From Histomonas meleagridis (taxonomy: Eukaryota > Parabasalia > Tritrichomonadida > Dientamoebidae), in contig WSYJ01000149.1 of NCBI GenBank assembly GCA_020186115.1, forward strand, positions 124,001 through 188,000: 64,000 bases of DNA. The letters run 5' to 3'. The notes under the pieces are model-generated. The model made no database searches and was not told the DNA's origin. It saw nothing but the letters and a program-made list of their open reading frames with translations. Both the position numbers and the translations under genes were made by a program. Of the stretch, positions 9,216 to 18,376 are shown in pieces (position 1 is the first letter of the stretch; each line of letters opens with the position of its first letter).

Positions 9216-12200
9216 ATGGGAAAAGATAAAACAAAGAAACAAAAAGGAAAGAAAAATGACATTTTTATTCCTTTCAAGGTCAGTTCCATTCCTGACAAAA
9301 TGCCCTTAGATTCAGCAAAGATTGATGAGATTTTTATCCAATTAATGAATGATCAAGATTTGAACATCGAAAAACGAAAACCACTTCTTCAAAAGCCTGC
9401 TGAGTTTAAGTGGAATCTTATCAAGGCACAACAAAAAACAGATGCTGAAACTCCTGATCCAGAATATCTATTAAATAAGTTAAGATCAGAAGTCACCAAC
9501 AAAATCCTTGAAAACATTCAAGTCAATCTCAAATCTGGTCGTATTTCATGGTGCATGAGATTTATTGAGCAAGATGGGCACAAAGAATTACTGAATATAA
9601 TATCTAAAATTATGGTTGATATTAAACTTAAATCCAATTATGATCCTGTTATCCTTACTAATGCTCTCCTATGTGTTAGACACATATGTAACATTAGTGA
9701 TGGAAGTAAAGCAATGGCACTACAAATCTCATTCTTACCAACACTTGTTCATTCTTATCTACCACAATCACCCAAAACCATTGAAATTGTACTCCAAATT
9801 CTTTTAGCTTTCTTGTATAGTGGCGAGAATGACCGCAAATCCTCGAAAATAATTGTTCAAGAGCTCCAAGTTGATGACTGGTCACTTTTCTCTCAATTTC
9901 TTGACAAAACCTCCAATCTGGCGAACGTTATGCTTGCCTTCCTTAACGGTCTCTGGTATTCCACAAAAGATAATCCAAGAATTCATTATGAATTACTTTT
10001 CAAGTTTAAGAAATCTGATTTCTTTAGCACCCTTAAAGCCATCCATCCTACGTTAGATGTAACAATTTCACTTGAAGAAGAAATGAAATATCTTAATTCG
10101 ATATTCCCACAAAAACAACTTAATATTTTTGACCCCAAAATTATCATTAGTGAAATATGCCACCTAAGCAAGCCTTCTCCTTTAATATTATGTATCTTAA
10201 TATCACTTATCGAAATTACACAATTTAACATTAAAGCATTTCGTGATCTTTCTGTATACATTTATAATCTCTTGGCGATACTAAGAGTTAAATTTCAATC
10301 TGGAGAAGAAATGCCATTATCATATGCATCATTTTATGCGACTCGATGTAAAAAGCCAATTACATTGAACATAACACCAAAGAGTCCAACTTCGAATTAC
10401 ATTGGGGAAACCACAATGTTTTATCCAATGTCAGAACTTACAAATATTTCATTTTTAGAATTAATTGAATCGAACATGAATGAAAAAGAAGAAATTAAAG
10501 GCAACGAAAACATTTATTCATCCATAATCAAAGACTTCGAGATCAAATTAAAAGATGCAATGACGCAAATGGAATCTATAAAATCAATGTACCAGTACAT
10601 GAAAGAGAAAAAAGATCAAGAAGAAAGAAAAGCAAAAAACATAAAGAAAGAATTCGATGAATATAAAGTTAAATATCAGAAAATCGAACCTTATATCACA
10701 TTATTGCAAGGTAATCCGTCAAACCTAGTACCTAAGCCAATAAGTAACTCCGAAGCCACCGAAAAAGATAAAGAAATCAAAAGACTAAAAACAGATATAA
10801 TTATGAAAAAAGCGGAGTTAACGTTCTTCAAAGATATGCAATTAACAACAAAAGAAAAAGAGCTCAAGGAAAGGCTAAGACAAAAGGATGCAGAGATAGA
10901 ACGGCTGACTGTACAATTTGCAGATACGAAAACAAAACTAAGCGAAAAAGAAAAGGACTACAAAAACTTAAAGAAAGCACTGGGTATCGATAAGGCACTT
11001 CCTTCTGAGTTAGAAATGTTATTAAAGGAAATTGAGAAAAAAGATGATATCATTAAGCAATTAAAAGGAAAATCAAAAAATAACATAAACATTGACTCGG
11101 AAGTGTATCAGGACCTAAAACTAAAGATAGAACAACAAGAACATGAAATATTAAATCTCAAAAAAATTAACGAAAATTTGAGAAACAAATTGACAGGAAA
11201 TAACGCTGATGGTATTGAAAAAGACAGAATTCAATTGGGAAATTTGGGAAAAACCGCTTCACAACCGCAGCTAAAAGTGACTTTAAGCGAGGGAAATTCA
11301 CCCAAATGCTCAAAGAAAGTTGAAAAAATAAAAGAAAAAGAAGAAAACAATGCTCCTCTTCCTCCTCCTCCTCCGCCACCACCACCACCTCCGCCAGTTC
11401 CTCCTAAATCTAGTGTTCCTAAGAAAAAGAATCTTCCACCACCAAAGAAATTAAAGCCAATATTTTGGGCAAGAATTCCAGATGATTTATCACAAGAAAC
11501 AGTTTGGATTAATGTTGATGATAGTAAAGTCGATATCAATGAAGATGAAATCTGCGAATTATTTGCTCAAACAGAACCTGTTGCAAAAGTAGCGACACAA
11601 GTTGCTGCAGCGCCGAAAGTTGTTGAATTATTGGATCCAAATAGAAGCAAAACCATTTCAATTATGTTGTCAAGAATCAAAAAACCTATTCCAGAAATTG
11701 TTAAACAAATCAAAACACTTTCTGGAACTTTCACAGAAGATGAAGCAACAGCACTTCGTAAGAACAAACCAACACCAGAAGAAATCCAAATGTTGCAATC
11801 TTATTCAGGAGAAACTTCACAGCTTGATAAACCAGAGCAACTATTCGATGGGTTATCGCAGATACCTCTTATGGAGCAACATATCGAGTTTATTTATCTT
11901 AAAACTGTATTTGAAACCCAAATGTATGAAATCGAATCACCACTTGGTACACTAATGGAAGGCCTTAAGTTAATTAAGAATTCATCTTCAATTCGTAAGT
12001 TATTTACAATTATATTACGAATTGGTAATTTCGTTAATGGTGGAACACCTCGTGGAGGTGCGTATGGCTTTAAGATTGATTTCCTTAATAAGCTAAATGA
12101 TGTTCGAACGCAAAGGCGTCAATACACACTTTTGAATTATTTAGCAGACAAAATCAACGTTGATGAAATGTCAAGTGAAATGCAACCGCTGAAAATCTGC

Positions 12201-12758
12201 CTGACGATCGATTTGGATTCAATTCGCCAAAGTTATCAAAAAGTTAAAGAGTCCATTCAATCCATTCAAAAAGTTATGTTTGAAGCAGAAAAGAAAGCAA
12301 TAAACGGCTGCCTTCTTTTCCCTCAATATCAAAAATTTATGGAAGGGCAACGAACTAATCGCATCTCATTTGTTGGTGAGAAGCTAAAGAAAGTGAATAT
12401 GAAGTATTCCAAAGTATCGAAATTATATGGCGAAGATTCGAATTCAATGAAAATGTCGGAATTTATAGGACTATTCGTAAAGTTAACAGAAGACTTAGTG
12501 AGGGCAAAAGATTTCAACATTCGAGCGCGCGAAATGGAACAGAAAATGAAAGCGCGCGGCGCAATTGGACATCCGACAATGGGCGGAGGCGACACGCAGC
12601 GCGGAGTGCTCGACGAGCTGATGAGGAAACTCGCGTCCGGAACGCCGCAGCTGAGGAAGGTGAATGCGCCCGCAAGGCCGCAGCCCGAAGAGAAAGTGGC
12701 GAACGAACTCGAGCTCGCGCGGTCAAAGGTGTTTGGGAAGAAGAGTAAATATAAATAA
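9216..12758 (+). CDS. diaphanous-related formin (GBD/FH3-coiled coil-FH1-FH2)
   Basis: This 1180-residue formin would nucleate and elongate unbranched actin filaments. Residues 1-380 look like an armadillo-type GBD/FH3 regulatory region, with 'LLKFKKSDFF'-like helices and Leu-rich pairs. About 430-690 is charged coiled coil. FH1 is a single run of about 17 prolines (around residue 712) that would recruit profilin-actin. FH2 starts near 'LKPIFWARI' (about 750) and includes 'IMLSRIKKP', 'LRIGNFVNGGTPRGGAYGFK' and 'LLNYLADKI', close to the family core 'GNxxNGGTxRGxAxGF'. The C-terminus is basic but I see no clear DAD motif. The ATG at 9216 is the only sensible start. The last 200 nt of coding sequence are strikingly GC-rich compared with the rest. 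Confidence 0.95.
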   Translation: MGKDKTKKQKGKKNDIFIPFKVSSIPDKMPLDSAKIDEIFIQLMNDQDLNIEKRKPLLQKPAEFKWNLIKAQQKTDAETPDPEYLLNKLRSEVTNKILENIQVNLKSGRISWCMRFIEQDGHKELLNIISKIMVDIKLKSNYDPVILTNALLCVRHICNISDGSKAMALQISFLPTLVHSYLPQSPKTIEIVLQILLAFLYSGENDRKSSKIIVQELQVDDWSLFSQFLDKTSNLANVMLAFLNGLWYSTKDNPRIHYELLFKFKKSDFFSTLKAIHPTLDVTISLEEEMKYLNSIFPQKQLNIFDPKIIISEICHLSKPSPLILCILISLIEITQFNIKAFRDLSVYIYNLLAILRVKFQSGEEMPLSYASFYATRCKKPITLNITPKSPTSNYIGETTMFYPMSELTNISFLELIESNMNEKEEIKGNENIYSSIIKDFEIKLKDAMTQMESIKSMYQYMKEKKDQEERKAKNIKKEFDEYKVKYQKIEPYITLLQGNPSNLVPKPISNSEATEKDKEIKRLKTDIIMKKAELTFFKDMQLTTKEKELKERLRQKDAEIERLTVQFADTKTKLSEKEKDYKNLKKALGIDKALPSELEMLLKEIEKKDDIIKQLKGKSKNNINIDSEVYQDLKLKIEQQEHEILNLKKINENLRNKLTGNNADGIEKDRIQLGNLGKTASQPQLKVTLSEGNSPKCSKKVEKIKEKEENNAPLPPPPPPPPPPPPVPPKSSVPKKKNLPPPKKLKPIFWARIPDDLSQETVWINVDDSKVDINEDEICELFAQTEPVAKVATQVAAAPKVVELLDPNRSKTISIMLSRIKKPIPEIVKQIKTLSGTFTEDEATALRKNKPTPEEIQMLQSYSGETSQLDKPEQLFDGLSQIPLMEQHIEFIYLKTVFETQMYEIESPLGTLMEGLKLIKNSSSIRKLFTIILRIGNFVNGGTPRGGAYGFKIDFLNKLNDVRTQRRQYTLLNYLADKINVDEMSSEMQPLKICLTIDLDSIRQSYQKVKESIQSIQKVMFEAEKKAINGCLLFPQYQKFMEGQRTNRISFVGEKLKKVNMKYSKVSKLYGEDSNSMKMSEFIGLFVKLTEDLVRAKDFNIRAREMEQKMKARGAIGHPTMGGGDTQRGVLDELMRKLASGTPQLRKVNAPARPQPEEKVANELELARSKVFGKKSKYK

Positions 12759-12799
12759 ATATTTGTTTTGTTTTATCAATGAAATAATTAAAAGTTAGT

Positions 12800-12973
12800 A
12801 ACTCTATAAACTTTTGACTTCTTCATGTTCATTATCTATGATGACGAGAATAAATTGTGGACATGCGGAAGTGTAACTCTATAAACTTTTGGCTTCTTCA
12901 TGTTCATTATCTATGATGACGAGAATAAATTGTGGACATGCGGAAGTGTAACTCTATAAACTTTTGGCTTCTT
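12800..12973. repeat. 75-bp tandem repeat, 2.3 copies, just 3' of the formin gene
   Basis: The unit begins AACTCTATAAACTTTTGGC and recurs at 12800, 12875 and 12950, with only one or two differences between copies and a truncated third copy. It starts about 40 nt after the formin stop codon, so at least part could lie in the 3' UTR. The near identity of the copies indicates recent duplication. Confidence 0.85.
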
Positions 12974-13094
12974 ATTTTTAAATATTTTAAAATATACCTT
13001 TAAACATTTTTTAAATATCAGTAATATAACGTATACATTTATTCCCGAATTTTATTAAATTATTCATTTTTTCTTATTTGTTTTCATAAATATA

Positions 13095-13215
13095 TATTTA
13101 AAGATATCATTTCAATGAAATTAAATTGATGTACGCATCTGCATTACGAAATGAGAAATAATTTCTTCATTTCCACCATTTATAAGCAAATATTTGAAAC
13201 ATTTACATAACCAAT
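13095..13215 (-). pseudogene. short DUF3447 gene relic
   Basis: On the minus strand the order 'CATAAATGGTGGAAATGAAG', then the stretch matching 'FHRNDIFK' ('aaagatatcatttcaatgaa' on the plus strand) follows the same order as in the DUF3447 genes, with large deletions between blocks. It is a non-coding remnant. From 12974 to 13420 I see nothing else I can name. Confidence 0.45.
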
Positions 13216-13454
13216 GAATGGAACGTAAGTACATGATAATTATGTGTCTTTTATAAATGCATCTGCTTTGAAACGATTTAATAATTTCCAAAAAAAAATC
13301 TCGTAAAATGGGTCAAACAAATTTTTCATTGGTACTTAAGCTCCACATATTTTGGATGGTAATGGTTCTAATGCCTTTAAATGAAATAATTTTGTTGGTG
13401 TAAAGCAACCGTTTATTTGAATGGCAAATCAAAAAAGTGACTTTGTTATAAAAA

Positions 13455-14360
13455 TTGAATAAGGACACAGATGCATCTAAACCTGAACCCAAAAAACCAT
13501 TTTCTGGTATATTTTCTGGTGAAGGAAATACCTTTTTTGTCCAACTTCTGATGAAAGAAAGCATTCCACCAGACCCTACACAATGTATGGATATTTTCAA
13601 AATACATTTTGGAGAAATCCAAGAAATTAGTCAAAATTGTTTTATGACCTTGGAATATAGCTTTACTTTAGGAGATAAAACAAGTTCTCCATCAATTTTA
13701 TTGTCAAATACATCTGAATTTAACCCAAGTATAATTGTTCCCTTCACGCGAGCACAGATGTGGGAATGCCAAGACCACGAACAAGTATTTACTGAGTGTA
13801 AGTATGATGTTCTGGCAAATGATTTATTAGGTTCATTCCTTCCTTCACAAAATCGAGCCAAATTCGAGTTGACTCTAATTGAATCTCTTTTAGAAATCTT
13901 CCCATCTTGCGTCGCTTTTTACTTCATGAATTCAGGTAAACTTCTTCGAACTCAAAGTGTTCGTGATATTTTAAATGATCAAAATATCCCGCGATCCGAC
14001 AAATTCTTTTATTTTTCCATCAATGTCCGTATCCAGCGGGTAGGGGAAGAAGAATTTGTTATCGATACTGTCGGAATGCGCATTTTGTCACTTCCTGATG
14101 TCCAATATCATTTTCGGTTACCAATGAGTCCGCAAGAAATTGCGAGCAATGCATTTAGTTGTGCGTTGTATATTTATAAAAATAACGATCCCATTAGTGA
14201 TGGCGAAACAATCGCCGGATTTTCGCAAGATGAAAACGGAAAGTTTTACCGCGACCCTAAAATTCGATGGAAATGCAGAAGAGAGGACGCGCTGGTTCCT
14301 CCAATGAGAACTGTGATAGATGTAAATATGAATGAATATGCAGCCGGCAATCGTATATAA
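13455..14360 (+). CDS. DUF4261-like protein, start uncertain
   Basis: The frame covers about 300 residues. The C-terminal third, 'EEFVIDTVGMRILSLPDVQ' followed by 'HFRLPMSPQEIASNAFSCA' and 'SDGETIAGFSQ', resembles DUF4261, a domain of unknown function known mostly from bacteria; I recall this pattern and cannot verify it by search. The N-terminal part, 'KKPFSGIFSGEGNTFFVQLL', looks conserved, so translation should begin before it, yet this frame has no ATG upstream (a stop at 13449). The nearest ATG (13421) opens a different frame that ends after 13 codons at 13460-13462, right where the good frame begins. Either a single-base error or frameshift joins them, or translation starts at Met33 (13551). 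No signal peptide or membrane segment. Confidence 0.7.
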   Translation: MNKDTDASKPEPKKPFSGIFSGEGNTFFVQLLMKESIPPDPTQCMDIFKIHFGEIQEISQNCFMTLEYSFTLGDKTSSPSILLSNTSEFNPSIIVPFTRAQMWECQDHEQVFTECKYDVLANDLLGSFLPSQNRAKFELTLIESLLEIFPSCVAFYFMNSGKLLRTQSVRDILNDQNIPRSDKFFYFSINVRIQRVGEEEFVIDTVGMRILSLPDVQYHFRLPMSPQEIASNAFSCALYIYKNNDPISDGETIAGFSQDENGKFYRDPKIRWKCRREDALVPPMRTVIDVNMNEYAAGNRI

Positions 14361-14698
14361 AAATGATTTACAATAAAAATTATTTTAGGGTTTAAAACTT
14401 AATAAATTTATTTTATTTTGACATCATCAACATGTTTCCCTTCCATAAAAAGCAAAATTTTTAATGGGCATCAAAAAACTTAACTTAAGATCATTTGCAA
14501 AATCAAGTATAGAAGTTTATCCAATAGACACTTTAATAAGAAAATATATGGCTGATTGCAAAAATGTAAATTGTTACTACAATTGGAGAAAATAAATTTA
14601 AAAGGTGTTCCCAATCAAAGAGTATTTGTATACGCTGTATGTAATGCTATTCAAAATAACATTTAAAAATGTGAAAATTCGTTATCAAAAATCAAGAT
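14361..14698. other. intergenic between convergent genes
   Basis: Lies between the 3' ends of the DUF4261-like and RPS25 genes. A short protein-like stretch ('SFAKSSIEVYPIDTLIRKY') around 14480-14560 may be a gene relic, but I cannot assign it. Confidence 0.3.
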
Positions 14699-15031
14699 TT
14701 ATTTCTTGCCTTTTCTGCCTTTTGGAGCTGCTTCAGCCTTAGGTGCTTCTTCAACAACTTCTTCCTTGGCACCTGCTGGTCGACCGTATGCAACGAGCTT
14801 TGAGTGCTTAATCAAGCAAACAATCTTACCATCGGCTTCGAGTTGCTTCAAAACTTGACGAGCAACTGTAAGAGATATCTTATAACGATCTGCAAGTTTA
14901 GATGGAGTTATGAGCTTACTGCGTGGTACTGCTTTCTCAATTTCTTCTGCAACTTCGGAAAGGAGCACTGTAGCCCAGTCCCTCTTTTCCTTGTTGGTAG
15001 TCTTTGTCCACTTCTTCTTAACTTGTGGCAT
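14699..15031 (-). CDS. RPS25: 40S ribosomal protein S25 (eS25)
   Basis: This 110-residue protein has the eS25 winged-helix core 'RSKLITPSKLADRYKIS', then 'ARQVLKQLEADGKIVCLIKH', and the lysine-rich N-terminus 'PQVKKKWTKTTNKEKRDW'. It sits on the small ribosomal subunit near the head and E site. The C-terminus is an Ala/Lys-rich tail. The gene reads in tandem after the broken SOD copy, 122 nt downstream of its stop. A TAACGATA-type motif about 20 nt upstream of the ATG is a plausible Myb-regulated promoter. This is the complete copy; a 24-codon fragment of the same gene ends the right arm of the inverted repeat. Confidence 0.93.
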   Translation of the reverse strand: MPQVKKKWTKTTNKEKRDWATVLLSEVAEEIEKAVPRSKLITPSKLADRYKISLTVARQVLKQLEADGKIVCLIKHSKLVAYGRPAGAKEEVVEEAPKAEAAPKGRKGKK

Positions 15032-15052
15032 TATGAAGAAAGGTCAGTCAGA

Positions 15053-15062
15053 CCATAACGAT
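15053..15062. promoter_or_regulatory. TAACGATA Myb-type element upstream of RPS25
   Basis: The plus-strand text reads ccaTAACGATAcag about 22-31 nt upstream of the RPS25 ATG. The same octamer type is described as a Myb recognition element in Trichomonas vaginalis promoters (ap65-1 work). The duplicate in the right arm (near 18268) now drives only a 24-codon fragment. The link to regulation is inference from motif and position. Confidence 0.4.
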
Positions 15063-15153
15063 ACAGGGGTAATTGTATGGGTAAAATATGGGTAAAATAT
15101 GGATAAAAAATTATTAAAAAAATTGTCAAAAAATTATTAAAAAAAAGTCAGGA

Positions 15154-15743
15154 TTAGATCATCTTTATTTCCTTAAGTCTCTTTTCAACGAAATCCCAAT
15201 TAACTGCATCCCAATATTTGGCAAAATATTCGGCTTTACGGTTCTCGTAATCGATGTACCAAGCGTGTTCCCATGTATCAACACAAAGAATTGGGAAACC
15301 ACCTATCTTTAACTGGGTTAGCTGCATTAGAATATTGGTTAATAGAAACTGATCCGTCTTTATTAACTGCAAGATAACACCAACCACTTCCAAAGATTGT
15401 AGATGCTTTTTGTGTAAATTCTGATTTAAATGATTCAATTCCTTTGAAGTATTTCTCGAAAAAGTTGTTTAATTGTTCTGAAACTTGAAGTTTTTCACCT
15501 GAAAGACATTGCCAAAAAGAAACTATGGTTATAATGTTGTGCTACATTATTAAAGATTGGTCCACTAGAAGTTTGAATAATTTCTTCAATGGTTTTCCCG
15601 TCAAACTCACTTCCTGGGACGTTTTTATTAGCAAAATCAACATAAGCTTGATGATGTTTCGTGACATGAATTTCAAGTTGATGTTTAGTTAAGAATCCTG
15701 GGATTCCATTTTGAAGATAAGGGACTGGAGCGATGCTGAACAT
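15154..15743 (-). pseudogene. iron superoxide dismutase copy broken by two frameshifts
   Basis: The copy begins at the ATG at 15743 and matches the intact gene at 17598 nearly throughout. One extra T in the run preceding 'WQCLS' (near 15518) and one extra A in GATAGGTGG (near 15304, before 'GFPILCVDTWEHAW') throw it out of frame. The pieces in other frames still encode recognisable SOD segments, so the lesions are recent. Apart from the frameshifts the only residue change I see is Ile to Val in 'SIAPVPYL'. Two independent one-base insertions make a single sequencing error unlikely as the whole cause, although both are near short runs. Confidence 0.85.
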
Positions 15744-15881
15744 GAAAGTGATGTGACAAATCAACGATAAAATTGAATTTTATTCAAGTCAAACGCTGAA
15801 AACACAAAATTGTGAGAAATTTTCAATCATTATTTTATTTCAAGTCCTCCTTTTCAATATGAATAGGGGGGGCCTTATTCT

Positions 15882-16282
15882 TTTGTAACATTTCGGATCG
15901 CAATTTTTGAAAAAATATCATTGTCCGGTGATAAATTCAATTTCCCTATCTGATTTCGAAATTGAACATTTTTTGAGGATAACAAAATGTTGATCAAAAG
16001 AATCGAAACTCAAGAAAAAACAAACCAATGAATTTTCATATTATTTCAGATTAAAATTTTTTTTCACATAACTTTAATTGTTTACACTTTTAAAAATAAG
16101 CTTTTAATCAAAAGAACCATGTAAATCGTGACTATAAAGAGGATTTTAGTAAACTCATTTCCTGCCTAAGTTGGCCATTTTTATGACTGAATTTAAATGC
16201 ATATTCGGTCACTTACTTTTTGCGTGAATTCTTAGTAACCTCCAAAATAATGTCAAAAAAGTTTCGTAAACGGTTTTAGAAC
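15882..16282. other. intergenic, upstream of the phosphotransferase gene
   Basis: This is the unique loop sequence of the inverted repeat before the central gene. No gene seen. AAACGGTTTT lies within 15 nt of the downstream start codon. Confidence 0.4.
16269..16277 (+). promoter_or_regulatory. AACGGTTTT motif 5 nt before the start codon
   Basis: AACGG is a typical Myb-binding core. It is placed very close to the ATG at 16283, consistent with the very short 5' UTRs of trichomonads. The same AACGGT core lies shortly upstream of the genes starting at 22583 and 44486 and, inverted, of the one starting at 50146. Confidence 0.4.
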
Positions 16283-17371
16283 ATGGAAATGTTTTCAAAG
16301 GAAGACATAAACGCCGCAAAGAACTACAAGTACAATGGCGTTGATGACAGTATTTTGATAAAACTATTTTATAGGAGATTTTGGAATTGGCTTATTGAAT
16401 TTTTCCCTCTATCCCTTGCACCTAATCTTATCACATTTATTGGGTTTCTTTTCGAAGTTGTTTCTTTTATTGTTTCCTTGGTTTATAGCGAATGCTTGAC
16501 AGTACCACTTCCATCATGGGTCTGCATTTTCAATGGTGTATGCCTTTGTATATACCAAACTCTTGACAACCTTGATGGAAAGCAAGCAAGGCGTACAGGT
16601 TCTTCGTCTGCTCTTGGACAATTCTTTGATCATGGTTGTGATGCAATAACAGGGGTTTCCGAACTAATTAAGGCTGCAGCCTCATTCAACCTTGGATGTG
16701 GAAAGGAAACATTTTACTTTGTGTTTTTGATGGGCGTTGGCTTCTTCCTTACATCATATGAAGAGTATGTAACACATGCATTTTATCTTGGATACATCAA
16801 TGGACCAGATGAAGGACTTACACTCATTTGGGTTGCTCATATTCTTGTTGGATTCTTCCCATCTCTTCGCCAATATGTTCAATCGAAATATGTCTTCATA
16901 TTGTTCTTCATGGGCGTTGGTCTCACAGTTGGAATGATTCTCTTCAATGTCATCAAAAAATCCCTTACATCAAATGACAAATCTGTAATGAAACGTGCAT
17001 TAATATCAATTTTACCATGCTTAATCTCAGTTAAAATTTTCTTATCGCTTGCATCATCGCCAAGCACACCCTATAAAAACCCATTCTTCACAATGAGCGC
17101 TGGATATGTCCTTCAATATGGATCTCAAATCATAATTGTTTCGTTCCTTACAAAGAGAGGACCTCTTAGAACGTTCCCATTGACAATGATTGTCCTTTGG
17201 GCTGTTGCATTGGCTGCACTGTTTCTCCCAAGAGTTGCATCTTTAGAACATTTGTGGGAGGGATATTATGTTCTAGTTGTATTGATAATGGTTACTTTTG
17301 ATATTAGAGTCATTCGCGGGCTTAGCAAAGGCCTTGAAATCCCTGTTTTCACTCTAAAGAAGAAACAATAA
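16283..17371 (+). CDS. CDP-alcohol phosphotransferase (choline/ethanolamine phosphotransferase type)
   Basis: This 362-residue integral membrane enzyme transfers phosphoethanolamine or phosphocholine from its CDP ester to diacylglycerol, the last step of the Kennedy pathway, in the ER. The catalytic motif DGxxAR(x8)G(x3)D(x3)D is visible as 'LDGKQARRTGSSSALGQFFD' followed by 'HGCDAI', at about residues 98-122, with all four acidic residues present. About eight to ten hydrophobic segments follow the motif. Length fits the EPT1/CPT1 family (380-400). Headgroup specificity cannot be read from sequence alone. The gene lies alone in the loop between the two SOD arms. Confidence 0.93.
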   Translation: MEMFSKEDINAAKNYKYNGVDDSILIKLFYRRFWNWLIEFFPLSLAPNLITFIGFLFEVVSFIVSLVYSECLTVPLPSWVCIFNGVCLCIYQTLDNLDGKQARRTGSSSALGQFFDHGCDAITGVSELIKAAASFNLGCGKETFYFVFLMGVGFFLTSYEEYVTHAFYLGYINGPDEGLTLIWVAHILVGFFPSLRQYVQSKYVFILFFMGVGLTVGMILFNVIKKSLTSNDKSVMKRALISILPCLISVKIFLSLASSPSTPYKNPFFTMSAGYVLQYGSQIIIVSFLTKRGPLRTFPLTMIVLWAVALAALFLPRVASLEHLWEGYYVLVVLIMVTFDIRVIRGLSKGLEIPVFTLKKKQ

Positions 17372-17464
17372 AGAAAATTTTTGTCGATCACATATGTATT
17401 CAAATTTTCAATTAAGTGCGATCGCACAAGTCAAAATCACGAAATTTGTCATTGATCATTTGAA

Positions 17465-18372
17465 TAAGGCCCCCCTATTCATATTGAAAAGGAGGACTTG
17501 AAATAAAATAATGATTGAAAATTTCTCACAATTTTGTGTTTTCAGCGTTTGACTTGAATAAAATTCAATTTTATCGTTGATTTGTCACATCACTTTCATG
17601 TTCAGCATCGCTCCAATCCCTTATCTTCAAAATGGAATCCCAGGATTCTTAACTAAACATCAACTTGAAATTCATGTCACTAAACATCATCAAGCTTATG
17701 TTGATTTTGCTAATAAAAACGTCCCAGGAAGTGAGTTTGACGGGAAAACCATTGAAGAAATTATTCAAACTTCTAGTGGACCAATCTTTAATAATGTAGC
17801 ACAACATTATAACCATAGTTTCTTTTGGCAATGTCTTTCAGGTGAAAAACTTCAAGTTTCAGAACAATTAAACAACTTTTTCGAGAAATACTTCAAAGGA
17901 ATTGAATCATTTAAATCAGAATTTACACAAAAAGCATCTACAATCTTTGGAAGTGGTTGGTGTTATCTTGCAGTTAATAAAGACGGATCAGTTTCTATTA
18001 ACCAATATTCTAATGCAGCTAACCCAGTTAAAGATGGTGGTTTCCCAATTCTTTGTGTTGATACATGGGAACACGCTTGGTACATCGATTACGAGAACCG
18101 TAAAGCCGAATATTTTGCCAAATATTGGGATGCAGTTAATTGGGATTTCGTTGAAAAGAGACTTAAGGAAATAAAGATGATCTAATCCTGACTTCTTTTT
18201 TTAATAATTTTTTGACAATTTTTTTAATAATTTTTTATCCATATTTTACCCATACAATTACCCCTGTATCGTTATGGTCTGACTGACCTTTCTTCATAAT
18301 GCCACAAGTTAAGAAGAAGTGGACAAAGACTACCAACAAGGAAAAGAGGGACTGGGCTACAGTGCTCCTTTT
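17465..18372. repeat. right arm of 0.9 kb inverted repeat
   Basis: This is the reverse complement of 14959-15881. It carries the intact SOD and only the first 24 codons of RPS25. Because RPS25 is complete on the left and cut at the end of the homology on the right, the right arm is most simply the derived copy. Confidence 0.9.
17598..18185 (+). CDS. iron superoxide dismutase
   Basis: This 195-residue Fe-SOD converts superoxide to oxygen and peroxide, important in an anaerobe that meets oxygen. I use the ATG at 17598; the longer frame begins only with TTG. Metal ligands are all visible: His in 'LEIHVTKHHQAY', His in 'AQHYNHSFFWQ', and Asp and His in 'CVDTWEHAWYIDY'. The 'AQ..NH.F.W' pattern and the Gln there point to iron rather than manganese. 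The C-terminal 'AVNWDFVEKRL' is typical. A cytosolic location is likely, since no targeting sequence is seen. The 5' flank has TTATCGTTGA and TCACATCACTTTC, compatible with a Myb-type element and an initiator. It is the functional member of the inverted duplication. Confidence 0.95.
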   Translation: MFSIAPIPYLQNGIPGFLTKHQLEIHVTKHHQAYVDFANKNVPGSEFDGKTIEEIIQTSSGPIFNNVAQHYNHSFFWQCLSGEKLQVSEQLNNFFEKYFKGIESFKSEFTQKASTIFGSGWCYLAVNKDGSVSINQYSNAANPVKDGGFPILCVDTWEHAWYIDYENRKAEYFAKYWDAVNWDFVEKRLKEIKMI

Positions 18373-18376
18373 TTAA
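18299..18376 (+). pseudogene. RPS25 5' fragment (24 codons)
   Basis: The fragment starts with the same ATG context as the complete gene. It encodes 'MPQVKKKWTKTTNKEKRDW' plus five further matching residues, then runs into a Phe codon and a TAA made by junction sequence. It marks the outer breakpoint of the inverted duplication. Confidence 0.9.

Larger units (their letters stand above)
14959..15881. repeat. left arm of 0.9 kb inverted repeat (RPS25 5' part + SOD)
   Basis: This segment matches the reverse complement of about 17465-18372 almost base for base. Differences I can see: an extra 12-bp copy of ATGGGTAAAATA near 15077-15100, two single-base insertions inside SOD, one extra G in the run at 15856-15862, and one or two substitutions. 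The outer end falls inside RPS25 (after 'WATVLL'); the inner end lies just beyond the G run near 15881. Confidence 0.9.

Noticed and set aside
10444-12595. Minus-strand ORFs opposite the formin gene (Gly-rich and Ser/Arg-rich)
   Set aside because: They mirror the proline run and the GC-rich end of the formin coding sequence; no independent support.
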